A stretch of DNA of 64,000 bases from Rhizobium lentis (GTDB lineage: Bacteria > Pseudomonadota > Alphaproteobacteria > Rhizobiales > Rhizobiaceae): the NCBI RefSeq assembly GCF_017352135.1, contig NZ_CP071454.1:496001-560000 (forward strand), given 5' to 3'. Shown here in pieces: positions 10,369 through 18,420 of the stretch (within the stretch, counting starts at the first letter, position 1; every line of letters begins with the position of its first letter). The notes under the pieces were generated by a model. It was not told the DNA's origin. It made no database searches and saw only the letters and a program-made list of their open reading frames with translations. Position numbers and translations under genes: made by a program.

Positions 10369-10584
10369 ATGGCCGAGACTGGCACTGTAAAATTCTTCAA
10401 TACCGACAAAGGCTTCGGCTTCATTAAGCCGGACCGGGGCGGCGCCGATATCTTCGTTCACATTTCTGCCGTTCAGGCCTCTGGGCTGGCCGGTTTGACG
10501 GAAAACCAGAAGGTAAGCTTCGACACGGAGCCGGATCGCCGCGGCAAGGGCCCCAAGGCCGTCAATCTGCAGATTGCGGGCTGA
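10369..10584 (+). CDS. cspA: Cold-shock domain protein (CspA family)
   Basis: A 71-residue single cold-shock domain binding single-stranded nucleic acid. RNP1 (KGFGFIKP) and RNP2 (DIFVHIS) are both intact with their aromatic residues, and GTVKFFN opens the domain as usual. It would act as an RNA chaperone in the cytoplasm, relieving structure in mRNAs at low temperature or in growth transitions. The gene has its own upstream leader and a strong terminator 34 bases after the stop, so it is a one-gene transcript. Rhizobia carry several paralogues, so the symbol indicates family only. Confidence 0.93.
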   Translation: MAETGTVKFFNTDKGFGFIKPDRGGADIFVHISAVQASGLAGLTENQKVSFDTEPDRRGKGPKAVNLQIAG

Positions 10585-10617
10585 GCGCTTAACAAGGCTG
10601 TCGAATTCGAGTTGAAG

Positions 10618-10639
10618 CCCGGCAGCAATGCCGGGTTTT
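10618..10639 (+). terminator. Rho-independent terminator of cspA
   Basis: CCCGGCA (10618-10624) and TGCCGGG (10629-10635) form a perfect 7-bp stem with a GCAA tetraloop, followed by TTTT. Confidence 0.88.
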
Positions 10640-10725
10640 GTCGTTCAGCCTTCGTTCAGCTAGAAATCTCTAGGACTGACACCATCGAGAAGGAGCCGGC
10701 GTTCGGCTTCCGGGATTAGGACTTG

Positions 10726-11193
10726 ATGGTTATGAACAGGCTCGCCAAGACTCTTCTGCTGACCGCAACGGCTGCTGCGCTTACTCTCTCCGTCATCGGC
10801 GAGGCCTCGGCCCGCGACCGCCACTGGCGCCATCATAACAACAACGACGCCCTCGTCGGCGGCGCTGTCGGTCTTGCCACCGGCTTGATTGTTGGCTCGG
10901 TTATCGCCAACGCCAATAACGGCCCTGTTTACGACGAACCCCGCTACATCGACCCGCCCTACGGGTCGGACTACTATGAACCCGCTCCTGTCTACCGCGC
11001 CCCGCGCCGCGTCTACGTTGAAGAGCCGCGCTATGTTGAGCAGCCGCGATATTATGCGCCGGTCCGGGCGTCGGTTGAGCCTTGGACACCGCAATGGGAG
11101 CGTTATTGCTCGTACCGCTACCGCTCCTTCGATCCGCGCAGCGGCACCTATATCGGCTATGACGGCCGCAGCCATTTCTGCACCGCCGGCTGA
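10726..11193 (+). CDS. BA14K-family secreted protein
   Basis: About 155 residues. A signal peptide ending near GEASARD is followed by a His/Asn-rich stretch, a glycine-rich hydrophobic segment (GGAVGLATGLIVGSVIA), a Pro/Tyr-rich middle, and a C-terminal motif WERYCSYRYRSFDPRSGTY that is diagnostic of the BA14K family, named for an immunoreactive Brucella protein with lectin-like activity. It is probably envelope-associated. AGGA at 10718 serves either the ATG at 10726 or the one at 10732. It is monocistronic, and the convergent SDR gene ends 60 bases downstream. Confidence 0.85.
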   Translation: MVMNRLAKTLLLTATAAALTLSVIGEASARDRHWRHHNNNDALVGGAVGLATGLIVGSVIANANNGPVYDEPRYIDPPYGSDYYEPAPVYRAPRRVYVEEPRYVEQPRYYAPVRASVEPWTPQWERYCSYRYRSFDPRSGTYIGYDGRSHFCTAG

Positions 11194-11253
11194 TCTTCCA
11201 ACCCATGCATCGCAAGGCGCCGCTCTTCCGCGGCGCTTTGTTTTTGGCTCATT

Positions 11254-12126
11254 TCAGCCGGCCTTCTTCTCCCAGGGCATCGCCTGCACCTCCGCATCAG
11301 GCTCGAAATCTGTCGAGACGCTGACGGCGCGCCATTCGCGATCGGCCTCGATGCGTGCCGCGTCCGCCTTCTCGACATTGCGCACGGCGTCGCTGCCGAG
11401 CAGCAACCGGAACGGTGGTGCGTCGAGACCGGCAATGTGGATGATGACCGAAGCCGCTTTGGCGGGATCGCCAGGCTGACGGCCGTCATATTCACGTTGG
11501 AAGCGCACCGTAGCGCCGACCGTCTCCGCATACTCCGCCCGCCCCTCGGCAAGCACCGTCGAGGCGCCAGCGAAATCCGTCCTGAAGCCGCCGGGCTCGA
11601 TCACCGTCACCTTGACGCCGAATGGCGCAACCTCCTTCGCCAGCACCTCGGAAAAGCCCTCGACGCCGAATTTCGCCGCTGAATAGGCTCCACGCCCGGC
11701 AGGCCCGATGCGCCCGCCCACGGACGAGAGCTGGATGATATGTCCCGCCCCCTGTCCGCGCATCAGAGCGATGACCGCTTTGCTCATGATGATCGTGCCG
11801 AACAGGTTGGTCTCGATCTGGGCTCGGAAATCGGCAAGACTGGTATCCTCGACCGAGCCGACATTGCCGTAGCCGGCGTTATTGACAAGCACGTCTATGC
11901 GTCCGAACCGTTTCACGCTGGCCTCCACCGCCGCCGTTGCCGCCGCCTCGTCGGTCACGTCGAGCGCCAGCGTCAGCACCTGGCCGCCATAACGTTCGGA
12001 AAGATGGGCAAGCCGGGCGGGATCGCGGGCCGTCGCCACCAGATTGTCGCCGGAGGCGAGGACTGCCTCCGCCAGTGCGCGGCCGAGACCACGCGAACTC
12101 CCCGTAATCAACCATACCTTCGACAT
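11254..12126 (-). CDS. Short-chain dehydrogenase/reductase (classical SDR)
   Basis: A 290-residue NAD(P)-dependent oxidoreductase. The cofactor motif TGSSRGLGRA lies at residues 8-17, NNAGYG follows the fourth strand, and the catalytic Ser and YSAAK (Tyr-x-x-x-Lys) are in place. The substrate is not predictable. It diverges from an HxlR-type regulator across 100 bases, a frequent arrangement in which the regulator controls the reductase in response to reactive or quinone-like compounds. The ATG at 12126 gives MSKVWLITGSS, the normal family start. Confidence 0.88.
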   Translation of the reverse strand: MSKVWLITGSSRGLGRALAEAVLASGDNLVATARDPARLAHLSERYGGQVLTLALDVTDEAAATAAVEASVKRFGRIDVLVNNAGYGNVGSVEDTSLADFRAQIETNLFGTIIMSKAVIALMRGQGAGHIIQLSSVGGRIGPAGRGAYSAAKFGVEGFSEVLAKEVAPFGVKVTVIEPGGFRTDFAGASTVLAEGRAEYAETVGATVRFQREYDGRQPGDPAKAASVIIHIAGLDAPPFRLLLGSDAVRNVEKADAARIEADREWRAVSVSTDFEPDAEVQAMPWEKKAG

Positions 12127-12226
12127 CGGAAACCTCTCCTTGATTGGCTCCCGGACCATGTATGTACTATTGTTTCCAATCGAAAGAAGGTACCAGAACG
12201 ATCTATAGACACCTCGAGGTAACCGA
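12127..12226. promoter_or_regulatory. Divergent SDR/HxlR control region
   Basis: The only non-coding DNA between the divergent reductase and regulator genes. It has an AT-rich core (about 12159-12190) with a small dyad ATTG-TTTC-CAAT at 12169-12180, flanked by GTAC at 12164 and GGTACC near 12190. HxlR proteins bind such short dyads as dimers, so the operator is probably here. The exact site is a guess. Confidence 0.35.
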
Positions 12227-12616
12227 GTGGCCGATGACATATTCGATTTCTGCTGCAACATGACGGATGAACAGGATGCACGGGCGCGCGCGTTGATCGA
12301 GCGGGCGGCGGCGAAGTGGCCGCTGCGCATCCTGCACGTGCTCTCCGATGCCGGCGCGCCCTTACGCTTCTCACGCGTGCTGGAACGGGTCGAGGGCATC
12401 AGCCAGAAAGTGCTGACGCAAACGCTGCGCACGCTCGAGAACGACGGGCTCGTCATTCGTACGCTCTATCCCGAGATTCCACCGCGCGTCGAATATGAAT
12501 TGACGCCGCTCGGCCGCGACCTCCTGATGCAGGTCGTCACCCTCTGGCGTTGGATCGTGGAGCGCCTGGATGATTTCGATACGCGCAACGCCGTAAAGTT
12601 GACGGCAAAGAGTTAA
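12227..12616 (+). CDS. HxlR-family winged-helix transcriptional regulator
   Basis: A 129-residue regulator with the HxlR core: AAAKWPLRILHVLSD, then LRFSRVLERVEGISQKVLTQ (recognition helix) and the wing PRVEYELTPLGR. Two adjacent cysteines near residue 9 (FCCN) sit where many HxlR sensors carry a redox cysteine, which suggests thiol sensing. I used the GTG at 12227 to keep them; a later ATG at 12260 would remove them. It likely controls the divergent SDR gene. Its 3' end overlaps the convergent kinase gene by 4 bases. Confidence 0.85.
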   Translation: MADDIFDFCCNMTDEQDARARALIERAAAKWPLRILHVLSDAGAPLRFSRVLERVEGISQKVLTQTLRTLENDGLVIRTLYPEIPPRVEYELTPLGRDLLMQVVTLWRWIVERLDDFDTRNAVKLTAKS

Positions 12617-13989
12617 GCGGGAATACGGATCGTTGCCCGCAAGCCCCCAAGCGGGCTGTCACCGAGCGTAACGTTGCCGCCATGGCTGCGGGCAATATCG
12701 CGGGCGATGGCAAGACCGAGCCCGGTGCCCGACGCATCGAGATTGCGGGCCGTGTCCAGCCGGAAGAATGGCTTGAACACGTCCTCGCGATTCTTTTCCG
12801 GAATGCCCGGCCCGTCATCGTCGAAAATAACCGTCAACCACTTGGCATTGTGTTTGGCCTCGATGTCGAGCCTATCGGCATAACGGCGCGCGTTCGAGGC
12901 AAGGTTTGTGACGAGCCGCATGAAGGCATTCGGCCTGACGGAAATGTCGTCGTCGCCCTCGATCGAATAGGCGAACTTTTTGCCGTGCAGGACGAAATCG
13001 GATTCCAGCTTGGCGAAAATCTCGCTGAGCTTCAGCTCGCCGACATCCTCTTCGACTTCGCCGCGGGCGAAGGCCATGTAAGCCTCCAGCATCGTCTGCA
13101 TATCATTGACGTCGTCGTTCAGGCCATGCAGGTCAGGATTGTCGCCGGCGAGCGCCAGTTGCAGTTTGAAACGGGTGAGGATGGTGCGCAGGTCGTGGCT
13201 GACGCCGGAAAGCATCGCCGTGCGTTGCTCGATCTGCCGCTCGATGCGTTCGCGCATCAGGATGAAGGCAAGGCCGGCGCGCCTGACTTCGTCGGCGCCG
13301 CGCGGATAGAAATTGTCTGGCTTCTGCCCCTTGCCGAAGCTTTCGGCAGCCCGCGCCAGCGTCAGGATCGGCCGGATCTGCCCGCGCAGAAAAAGGATCG
13401 AGATGCCGATCAGCACCAGCGATGTGCCGACCATCCAGACGATGAAGATATGGGTGTTGGAAGCATAGGTCTGGCTACGTTTGGCCAACACCCTGAGGAT
13501 CTTGTTCTCGAGCTTGATGCGGATCTCGACAAGATTCGAGTTGCCGACCGTGTCGATCCAGAAAGGCCGGTGGATCTCGTTGGTGATCTCGTCGGTGAGG
13601 ATGCCGTCAAGGATCGAGAAGAACGGCTTGACGCGCGGTGGCGGCAGGTCGCCGTCCGGCTCGATCGAGATCTGCAAGTTGAGCTGATCGCGCGCGATGC
13701 GGGTGATCTCGCTATAATCCGAATTTTGCGGATAGGTCTCGACGATCTCAATGATCGCGGCGATGTCGCGGGTGACGGCGAGCGACAGCCGCTCGGTCAC
13801 CATTTGCCAGTGACGCTCCATGAAGACGGCGGCGACGACGGATTGCAGCAGCACCATCGGGATGATGATGATCAGCAGTGAGCGGGCGTAAAGTCCTGTG
13901 GGCAATCGGCGCCGCAGCCAACGGACGAACCAGCGCCAGCCCGCCGCAGGAGCGCGGTCTTCCCGCCGCAAGCTGTCCATTGTCGCCAT
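12613..13989 (-). CDS. Sensor histidine kinase (EnvZ-like)
   Basis: A 458-residue inner membrane kinase. TM1 (SLLIIIIPMVLLQSVVAAVF) and TM2 (IFIVWMVGTSLVLIGISILF) bracket a periplasmic sensor of about 120 residues. A HAMP segment follows, then the phospho-acceptor H265 in GVSHDLRT, and an ATPase domain with N box (TNLASNARRYA), G1 (DDDGPGIP) and G2 (GTGLGLAIA). The H box has Ile where most kinases have Pro (HDLRTIL). It is last in an operon after a MarR-type regulator and an OmpR-type response regulator, its probable partner. The ATG at 13989 (MATMDSLRRED) was preferred; an upstream in-frame ATG would run through a palindromic repeat. Confidence 0.9.
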   Translation of the reverse strand: MATMDSLRREDRAPAAGWRWFVRWLRRRLPTGLYARSLLIIIIPMVLLQSVVAAVFMERHWQMVTERLSLAVTRDIAAIIEIVETYPQNSDYSEITRIARDQLNLQISIEPDGDLPPPRVKPFFSILDGILTDEITNEIHRPFWIDTVGNSNLVEIRIKLENKILRVLAKRSQTYASNTHIFIVWMVGTSLVLIGISILFLRGQIRPILTLARAAESFGKGQKPDNFYPRGADEVRRAGLAFILMRERIERQIEQRTAMLSGVSHDLRTILTRFKLQLALAGDNPDLHGLNDDVNDMQTMLEAYMAFARGEVEEDVGELKLSEIFAKLESDFVLHGKKFAYSIEGDDDISVRPNAFMRLVTNLASNARRYADRLDIEAKHNAKWLTVIFDDDGPGIPEKNREDVFKPFFRLDTARNLDASGTGLGLAIARDIARSHGGNVTLGDSPLGGLRATIRIPA

Positions 13990-14012
13990 CAGCGTCCGTC
14001 CCGGCCGTTCAA

Positions 14013-14053
14013 AGCATAATGCCGGAAAGTGCGAACCGTAATCGGCATTATAC
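14013..14053. repeat. Degenerate Rhizobium palindrome inside the petR-kinase operon
   Basis: ATAATGCCG (14016-14024) and CGGCATTAT (14043-14051) form a perfect 9-bp inverted repeat around GAAAGTGCGAACCGTAAT. The layout (GCATAATGCCG, AAAGTG, then a reversed copy) matches the better preserved element at 36841-36896, so this looks like an eroded copy. It could form a hairpin in the operon mRNA and lower kinase expression. Confidence 0.65.
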
Positions 14054-14068
14054 TCCACTTCCTCAATT

Positions 14069-14770
14069 CTAGTCGATGCTCAGCCTGTATCCGATGCCGC
14101 GCACCGTCTGCAGCCAGACGGGGTTGGCCGGATCCTCCTCGATCTTGCGCCTCAGCCGGTTGATCTGCACGTCGATCGTCCGCTCGCCGACTTCGGTGTC
14201 ATTGCCGATCAGCTCGTGGCGGGGGATGGTGTCACCGGCGCGCCGCGCAAAGAGCAGCATGATTTCCTGCTCGCGGTCGGTAAGCCGGATCACCTCGCTG
14301 GCTTTTTTCAGCTCCTTGCGGGTCAAGGAGAAGGTGTAGGGTCCGAACATGACCTGTTCGATCTTCAGCCCCTCGCCGCTGGCGTTGCGGCGTAAGATAT
14401 TGTTGATGCGCAGCACCAGCTCGCGCGGGTCGAAGGGCTTGGAGAGATAGTCGTCGGCGCCGGCCTCGAGGCCTTCGATGCGATTGCCCGATTCCGCCAG
14501 CGCGGTCAGCATGATGATCGGCACGTTCTTGATCGCCCGAAGCCCACGGGTAACGTCGATGCCGGATTCACCGGGCATCATCACGTCCATGATGATGAGA
14601 TCGAAATCAAGACCCGCGAGCTTACGCTGCGCCTCGGCGCCGTCGGCCGCAACAGTGACGCGAAAACCGTTCTCGGCGAGATAACGATTGAGCAGTGCGC
14701 GGATGCGGGAGTCATCGTCGACCACCAGCAGATGCGCAGCATCGTCGGAAATACCTGTCTTGACCGCCAT
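14069..14770 (-). CDS. petR: OmpR-family response regulator (PetR-like)
   Basis: A 233-residue regulator with a receiver domain (residues about 12-125; acidic pair DDD near residue 18, phospho-acceptor D62 in IIMDVMMPG, Lys in SKPFDPRE) and a winged-helix domain ending in RGIGYRLSID. It follows a MarR-family gene directly and precedes a histidine kinase. The MarR plus OmpR-type pair matches petP-petR, first described beside the cytochrome bc1 genes in Rhodobacter capsulatus. Here the bc1 operon lies 24 kb away, so control of petABC is an inference only. The symbol rests on that synteny. Confidence 0.8.
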   Translation of the reverse strand: MAVKTGISDDAAHLLVVDDDSRIRALLNRYLAENGFRVTVAADGAEAQRKLAGLDFDLIIMDVMMPGESGIDVTRGLRAIKNVPIIMLTALAESGNRIEGLEAGADDYLSKPFDPRELVLRINNILRRNASGEGLKIEQVMFGPYTFSLTRKELKKASEVIRLTDREQEIMLLFARRAGDTIPRHELIGNDTEVGERTIDVQINRLRRKIEEDPANPVWLQTVRGIGYRLSID

Positions 14771-15262
14771 TCAATCCGCCTTCTTCCTGTCCCGCATGCC
14801 GCTGAGGAAGGCCTTCACGCCCTCCCGCACCGGCGCAGAAGCTCCTTCGAATGCCCGCTCAATGCGGCGCGATTGCGGCTCTGCAAGCGCAAGCGCCAGC
14901 TCGCGCCCCGATTTCGTCGGATAGAGCTTGCGTTGCCGACGGTCCTCGGGACCGGCCACCTGGCGAATATAGCCTGAATCGATCAGCTGTTTCAGCACCC
15001 TTGCGAGACTCTGCTTGGTAATCTTCAGCGTGTCGAGAAGATCGGCCACCGTCATGCCGGGATTGCGATTGACGAAATGCACGACGCGGTGATGCGCCCG
15101 GCCGAAGCCGCTCTTTTCGAGGATGGCGTCAGGATCGGAAACGAAGTCGCGATAGGCGAAGAAGAACAGCTCGATGATCTCGAAATCGATACCCCCTGCA
15201 TCTTCCATTGGCGTTGCCAGCGGCTCCGGCTTGGCTGCTTTCGGACCGGTCTGTCGTGACAC
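14771..15262 (-). CDS. petP: MarR-family transcriptional regulator (PetP-like)
   Basis: About 163 residues with a central winged helix-turn-helix (VADLLDTLKITKQSLARVLKQLIDSGY) and the MarR wing (GPEDRRQRKLYPT). The N-terminal stretch IIELFFFAYRDF matches PetP-type regulators. The stop abuts the petR start (ATG at 14770) with no gap, so the two are cotranscribed and probably coupled. I chose the GTG at 15262 because AAAGGAA lies about nine bases upstream; an earlier in-frame start at 15304 is possible. Confidence 0.75.
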   Translation of the reverse strand: MSRQTGPKAAKPEPLATPMEDAGGIDFEIIELFFFAYRDFVSDPDAILEKSGFGRAHHRVVHFVNRNPGMTVADLLDTLKITKQSLARVLKQLIDSGYIRQVAGPEDRRQRKLYPTKSGRELALALAEPQSRRIERAFEGASAPVREGVKAFLSGMRDRKKAD

Positions 15263-15432
15263 TCGGCATTTCCTTTCTCTTTCCGCGCATTCCGGGAAAC
15301 GCACCGCGACGGTATGTCAGTTTTTGCGTCGCTGTTAGCTTCCCGGAACTCTGCGGGAGCCCCGCCTGGACTGTATTTCCCCACAGTGCTGCAGTCTTTC
15401 AGACGCACAAGAAGCTGTAGCACCTTGAATTA

Positions 15433-15480
15433 CTGCATAACTTCATTCTCAAATCGATTCCGATTTGAGGAATTATGCAG
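15433..15480. repeat. Palindromic intergenic element
   Basis: CTGCATAA (15433-15440) is mirrored by TTATGCAG (15473-15480), and CTCAAATCG by CGATTTGAG around an ATTC centre. Only a few bases between the two arm segments fail to pair. It lies within the 337-base gap (15263-15599) upstream of petP and just before the decayed aminotransferase. The rest of that gap shows no gene. It looks like a small dispersed palindrome of rhizobial genomes rather than a terminator, as no T-run follows. Confidence 0.65.
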
Positions 15481-15599
15481 GAGAAACCAAGGCCTGCCCG
15501 GAGCTCCGACGCAATACATGATTTCCTCCTGCGTCTGTGGATAAAACGTAATTGGGACAACAATCAACAGGCATGGCGCGCGAAGGGCCGGAGGAGCTT

Positions 15600-15911
15600 T
15601 GGGATGGCTTAGTTATGATTCCCGATTATCGCGACCAGGTCGCCGAAGCCACGGGCGCCAACATCTTCTTCGTCAAGGATGGCGTCATTGATACGGCGAC
15701 CCGGGACCAATTCCTGAAACGGCATCACCCGCCAGCCCGTCATCGAACTCGCCAGGCGCCGCGACATCTGGTGATCGAGCGCGCGATCCTGCCGGAGAAA
15801 CCACCTGTGTTCAGCAAGTGTTTCTCACCGGCTCGGCCGGCGACGATCTCCCAGACTCTGATGAACGACTATATGAAAAACGTTTATCCGGCGGCGGTCG
15901 CCGCCGGATAA
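15600..15911 (+). pseudogene. ilvE: Decayed branched-chain amino acid aminotransferase (IlvE C-terminal part)
   Basis: Reading across frames gives PDYRDQVAEATGANIFFVKDG, then GITRQPVIELARRRD, VIERAILPEK, CFLTGSAG and QTLMNDYMK. These are consecutive blocks of a class IV (IlvE-type) aminotransferase. An extra A near 15718 shifts frame, a lost base near 15768 shifts it back, another shift follows at CF(L)TGSA near 15820, and about 18 residues are missing before TLMNDY. The first two thirds of the gene, with the PLP lysine, are absent. No function is possible; this is a relic of a duplicate or of an old rearrangement. Confidence 0.8.
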
Positions 15912-15956
15912 CGGTTCCCACGCGATCGGTCCGGCGCAGCAAACGCCCGTCGGACT

Positions 15957-16226
15957 TTACCTGTGTGCCCGCGCCATCACCAGGCCGGCGAGCGTCGACA
16001 GGATACCACCGCCGATCAGGCCGCCGATTCCACCGGCGATCAGGCCGGCCATCGTGGCGTCACCACCGACCATGCCGAGCAGCATGCCGCCGCCGACACC
16101 GCCGATCGCACCTGCAATCGTCCGGCCGACGACGTTGATCGCATGCTGCTTCAAGGCGGCGCTCGCAGCGTTGCCGCCGATGGCACCGGCAATCAGTTGG
16201 ACGATGAACGGAAGTAGCGCTTCCAT
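15957..16226 (-). CDS. Small glycine-zipper membrane protein
   Basis: An 89-residue protein built of hydrophobic segments packed with glycine (VQLIAGAIGG, IAGAIGGVGGGMLLGMVGG, LIAGGIGGLIGGGI). The GxxxG spacing suggests tightly packed, self-associating helices in the inner membrane. AGAGGAGG upstream of the ATG at 16226 is a very strong ribosome site, implying high expression. I do not recognise a characterised homologue. It is monocistronic between the IlvE relic and a secreted SH3 protein. Confidence 0.7.
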   Translation of the reverse strand: MEALLPFIVQLIAGAIGGNAASAALKQHAINVVGRTIAGAIGGVGGGMLLGMVGGDATMAGLIAGGIGGLIGGGILSTLAGLVMARAHR

Positions 16227-16409
16227 GATTTCCTCCTCTGGCAATCTCCCCGATCGCCGTTCTATGCCGAACCCTCGGCATATCTTTATTTTAGCATATC
16301 CTAAAAGAAAGAGTGAGGAAAAATCAACCCATACGGGAGGGAAGAGTGGACGGGGTTTTGGCAGGAATGAGGCGGCCGGCGGCCGCCTCATCTCGAGTGA
16401 TCGATCCCG

Positions 16410-17027
16410 TCATTCATAGACATAGACGATCCGCCGCGTGCCGGGATCGACCAGTACCGGACGGTCATTGATCCTTGCATAGCGGTATTCATAGTCGGGA
16501 ATGGTCTGGAAGGTGACATCGCCGGGCACTTCCGCACCGACGACAACGTCACCGCCGAGCCGCACAGTCTGAGCCGGATTGGTCTCGATATAGGTGCGTA
16601 CCGTCTCCGGCGGCGTGATGGCGTCGACAGCCCCGACCGGGCCGATCAATTCATCGCCCGGCGCCGGCTGCGGGTCAGCCGGGACAACGCTGGCGGTCGA
16701 CTCGTAGGTCACGACGGGAACGCCGATCTCGGCACGATGCTGCTCGACGATAACCTGGTTGCCGGCGTATTCCATCTGCAGGTAATCCGCATAGACCCAG
16801 CCGCGCATGCCGTTGACGTCGACACGGCACCAGCGGCTGCCTTCGATACAGCCATCAAGCACCGCGGTCGAGCCGCGGGTTGCAAGACCGACGGCCGGAT
16901 ATTGCGGGCCCGGACCGGCACGCACGTTGAGATCGTTGACCGCGGTCGCTACCATCTCCGCCTGCGCCAGACCGCTGCTCGCCAGGAGCACGGCTCCAGC
17001 CAGCAAGATGTTTCTCTTCAAGGTCAT
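16410..17027 (-). CDS. Secreted SH3b / DUF1236 protein
   Basis: A 205-residue protein with a signal peptide (ILLAGAVLLASSGLAQA), a bacterial SH3 domain at about residues 25-85 (LNVRAGPGPQYPAVG to GWVYADYL), a linker, and a C-terminal DUF1236 domain ending VLVDPGTRRIVYVYE. SH3b domains usually bind peptidoglycan or peptides; DUF1236 is common in rhizobial envelope proteins. It is probably periplasmic and wall-associated. The ATG at 17027 has AAGGAG at good distance. No neighbour suggests a more specific role. Confidence 0.82.
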   Translation of the reverse strand: MTLKRNILLAGAVLLASSGLAQAEMVATAVNDLNVRAGPGPQYPAVGLATRGSTAVLDGCIEGSRWCRVDVNGMRGWVYADYLQMEYAGNQVIVEQHRAEIGVPVVTYESTASVVPADPQPAPGDELIGPVGAVDAITPPETVRTYIETNPAQTVRLGGDVVVGAEVPGDVTFQTIPDYEYRYARINDRPVLVDPGTRRIVYVYE

Positions 17028-17314
17028 TTGAGCGTCTCCTTGGTTTCGATGGCCGGACAACGCATGGGGTTCCACGATGTTCCCATGCGCCCCGTCCGCC
17101 AAAACGACAACTGTAGACACATCCGCACAAGCCTTTGAAAAAATAGAATAAAGTTTGATTTTATCGATGTCGGGACGGCGGAGAAGCTCTATAAACTTGT
17201 GTTGCAGCCGGTCTTGTTGCCGTGAAACACCCGTCAAAAGCAGAAGATTTCGGCTGTCCTCGCCGCCGTTTCGGACTATACCCTGAGCACCCGAGACACC
17301 CAAGCGAGGCACCC

Positions 17315-18013
17315 ATGGGCATGCTCCAGGCCGGCATCATTCCGGTGACCCCCTTTCAGCAGAACTGCACGGTCTTCTTCGACCCCGAGACTCAAGAAGG
17401 CGTCGTCGTCGATCCGGGCGGCGACGTGCCGCTCATCCTGCAGGCGATCGAGAAAAGCGGCCTGACCATAAAGGAAATCTGGCTGACGCACGGCCATCTC
17501 GACCATGCCGGCGGCGCCCGGGACTTGAAGGAAGCCCTGGGCGTCGACATCGTGGGGCCGCATCAGGACGACCTGCCGCTGCTGCAGCGGATCGAGGCAC
17601 AGGCGGAAAAATACGGCATACCGGGATTGCGCAACGTCCTCCCCGACCGCTGGCTGAAGGACGGCGACAAGGTCTCCTTCGGCGCCCACGACTTCGAGGT
17701 CTATCACGCGCCCGGCCATGCGCCCGGCCACGTGATCTATTTCAACCGGGCGCAGAATTTCGCCCATCTCGGCGATGTGCTCTTCAACGGCTCGATCGGC
17801 CGCACCGACCTGCCGGGCGGCAATCACCAGCAGCTGTTGGATTCGATCCGCGACAAGGTCCTGCCGCTCGGCGACGACGTCGGCTTCATCTGCGGCCACG
17901 GTCCCGGCAGCCGCATCGGCGACGAACGGCGGAGCAATCCGTTTCTGCAGGAAATCAGAACCGGTGGAGCTTCCAGCGCCAAGGCGTCAGGCGAGACTCA
18001 TAAAACGATGTGA
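17315..18013 (+). CDS. MBL-fold hydrolase, YcbL/glyoxalase II-like
   Basis: A 232-residue metallo-beta-lactamase fold protein. The zinc motif THGHLDH (H59, H61, D63, H64), a following histidine in HAPGHAPGH, the bridging Asp in HLGDVLF and a late histidine in CGHGPGS are all present. It lacks the C-terminal helical domain of true glyoxalase II, as YcbL does, and probably hydrolyses a thioester such as S-lactoylglutathione. GAGG stands six bases before the ATG at 17315. It is monocistronic, convergent with csaA. Confidence 0.83.
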   Translation: MGMLQAGIIPVTPFQQNCTVFFDPETQEGVVVDPGGDVPLILQAIEKSGLTIKEIWLTHGHLDHAGGARDLKEALGVDIVGPHQDDLPLLQRIEAQAEKYGIPGLRNVLPDRWLKDGDKVSFGAHDFEVYHAPGHAPGHVIYFNRAQNFAHLGDVLFNGSIGRTDLPGGNHQQLLDSIRDKVLPLGDDVGFICGHGPGSRIGDERRSNPFLQEIRTGGASSAKASGETHKTM

Positions 18014-18021
18014 GCCCATGC

Positions 18022-18363
18022 TCACATCATCTTCCTGCCGTTCGGCACCGGCTGCTCGACCGCCGCAAGCACGATCGCGCCGTTCTCGTCCTCGAATCCC
18101 AGCGTCAGCACTTCCGAGCGGAACGGCCCGATCTGCCGCGGCGGGAAATTGACGACGCCGAGCACCTGCCGGCCGATCAGTCTTTCCGGCGTGTAATGTA
18201 CGGTGATCTGCGCCGAGGATTTTTTCACGCCGATTTCGGGGCCGAAATCGATGACCAGCTTGATCGCCGGCTTGCGCGCTTCCGGAAAGGCGTTGGCCTC
18301 GACGATTGTGCCGACCCGGATGTCGACACGCTCGAAATCGGCATAGGTGATCTCTTCGGCCAT
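18022..18363 (-). CDS. csaA: CsaA-type tRNA-binding protein
   Basis: A 113-residue OB-fold domain like the C-terminal tRNA-binding domain of bacterial MetRS. It has the standard start [11 protein letters not shown] and the motifs [28 protein letters not shown] and SEVLTLGF. CsaA homodimers bind tRNA and, in Bacillus, show chaperone activity with secreted preproteins. The length is normal and no residues are missing. It is separated from proC upstream by about 57 bases and may share its transcript. Confidence 0.87.
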   Translation of the reverse strand: MAEEITYADFERVDIRVGTIVEANAFPEARKPAIKLVIDFGPEIGVKKSSAQITVHYTPERLIGRQVLGVVNFPPRQIGPFRSEVLTLGFEDENGAIVLAAVEQPVPNGRKMM

Positions 18364-18420
18364 AGGGGCTCCCCTAGCGCATGTTTAAAGTAGTAGCGCT
18401 TCTTATGGACGCGCGGCGCT

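Noticed and set aside
12682..13881. A 399-codon open frame on the + strand opposite the histidine kinase.
   Set aside because: Its translation is Arg/Asp/Glu/Gln-rich without domain motifs and mirrors the codon bias of the kinase gene on the other strand; the kinase has every expected motif.
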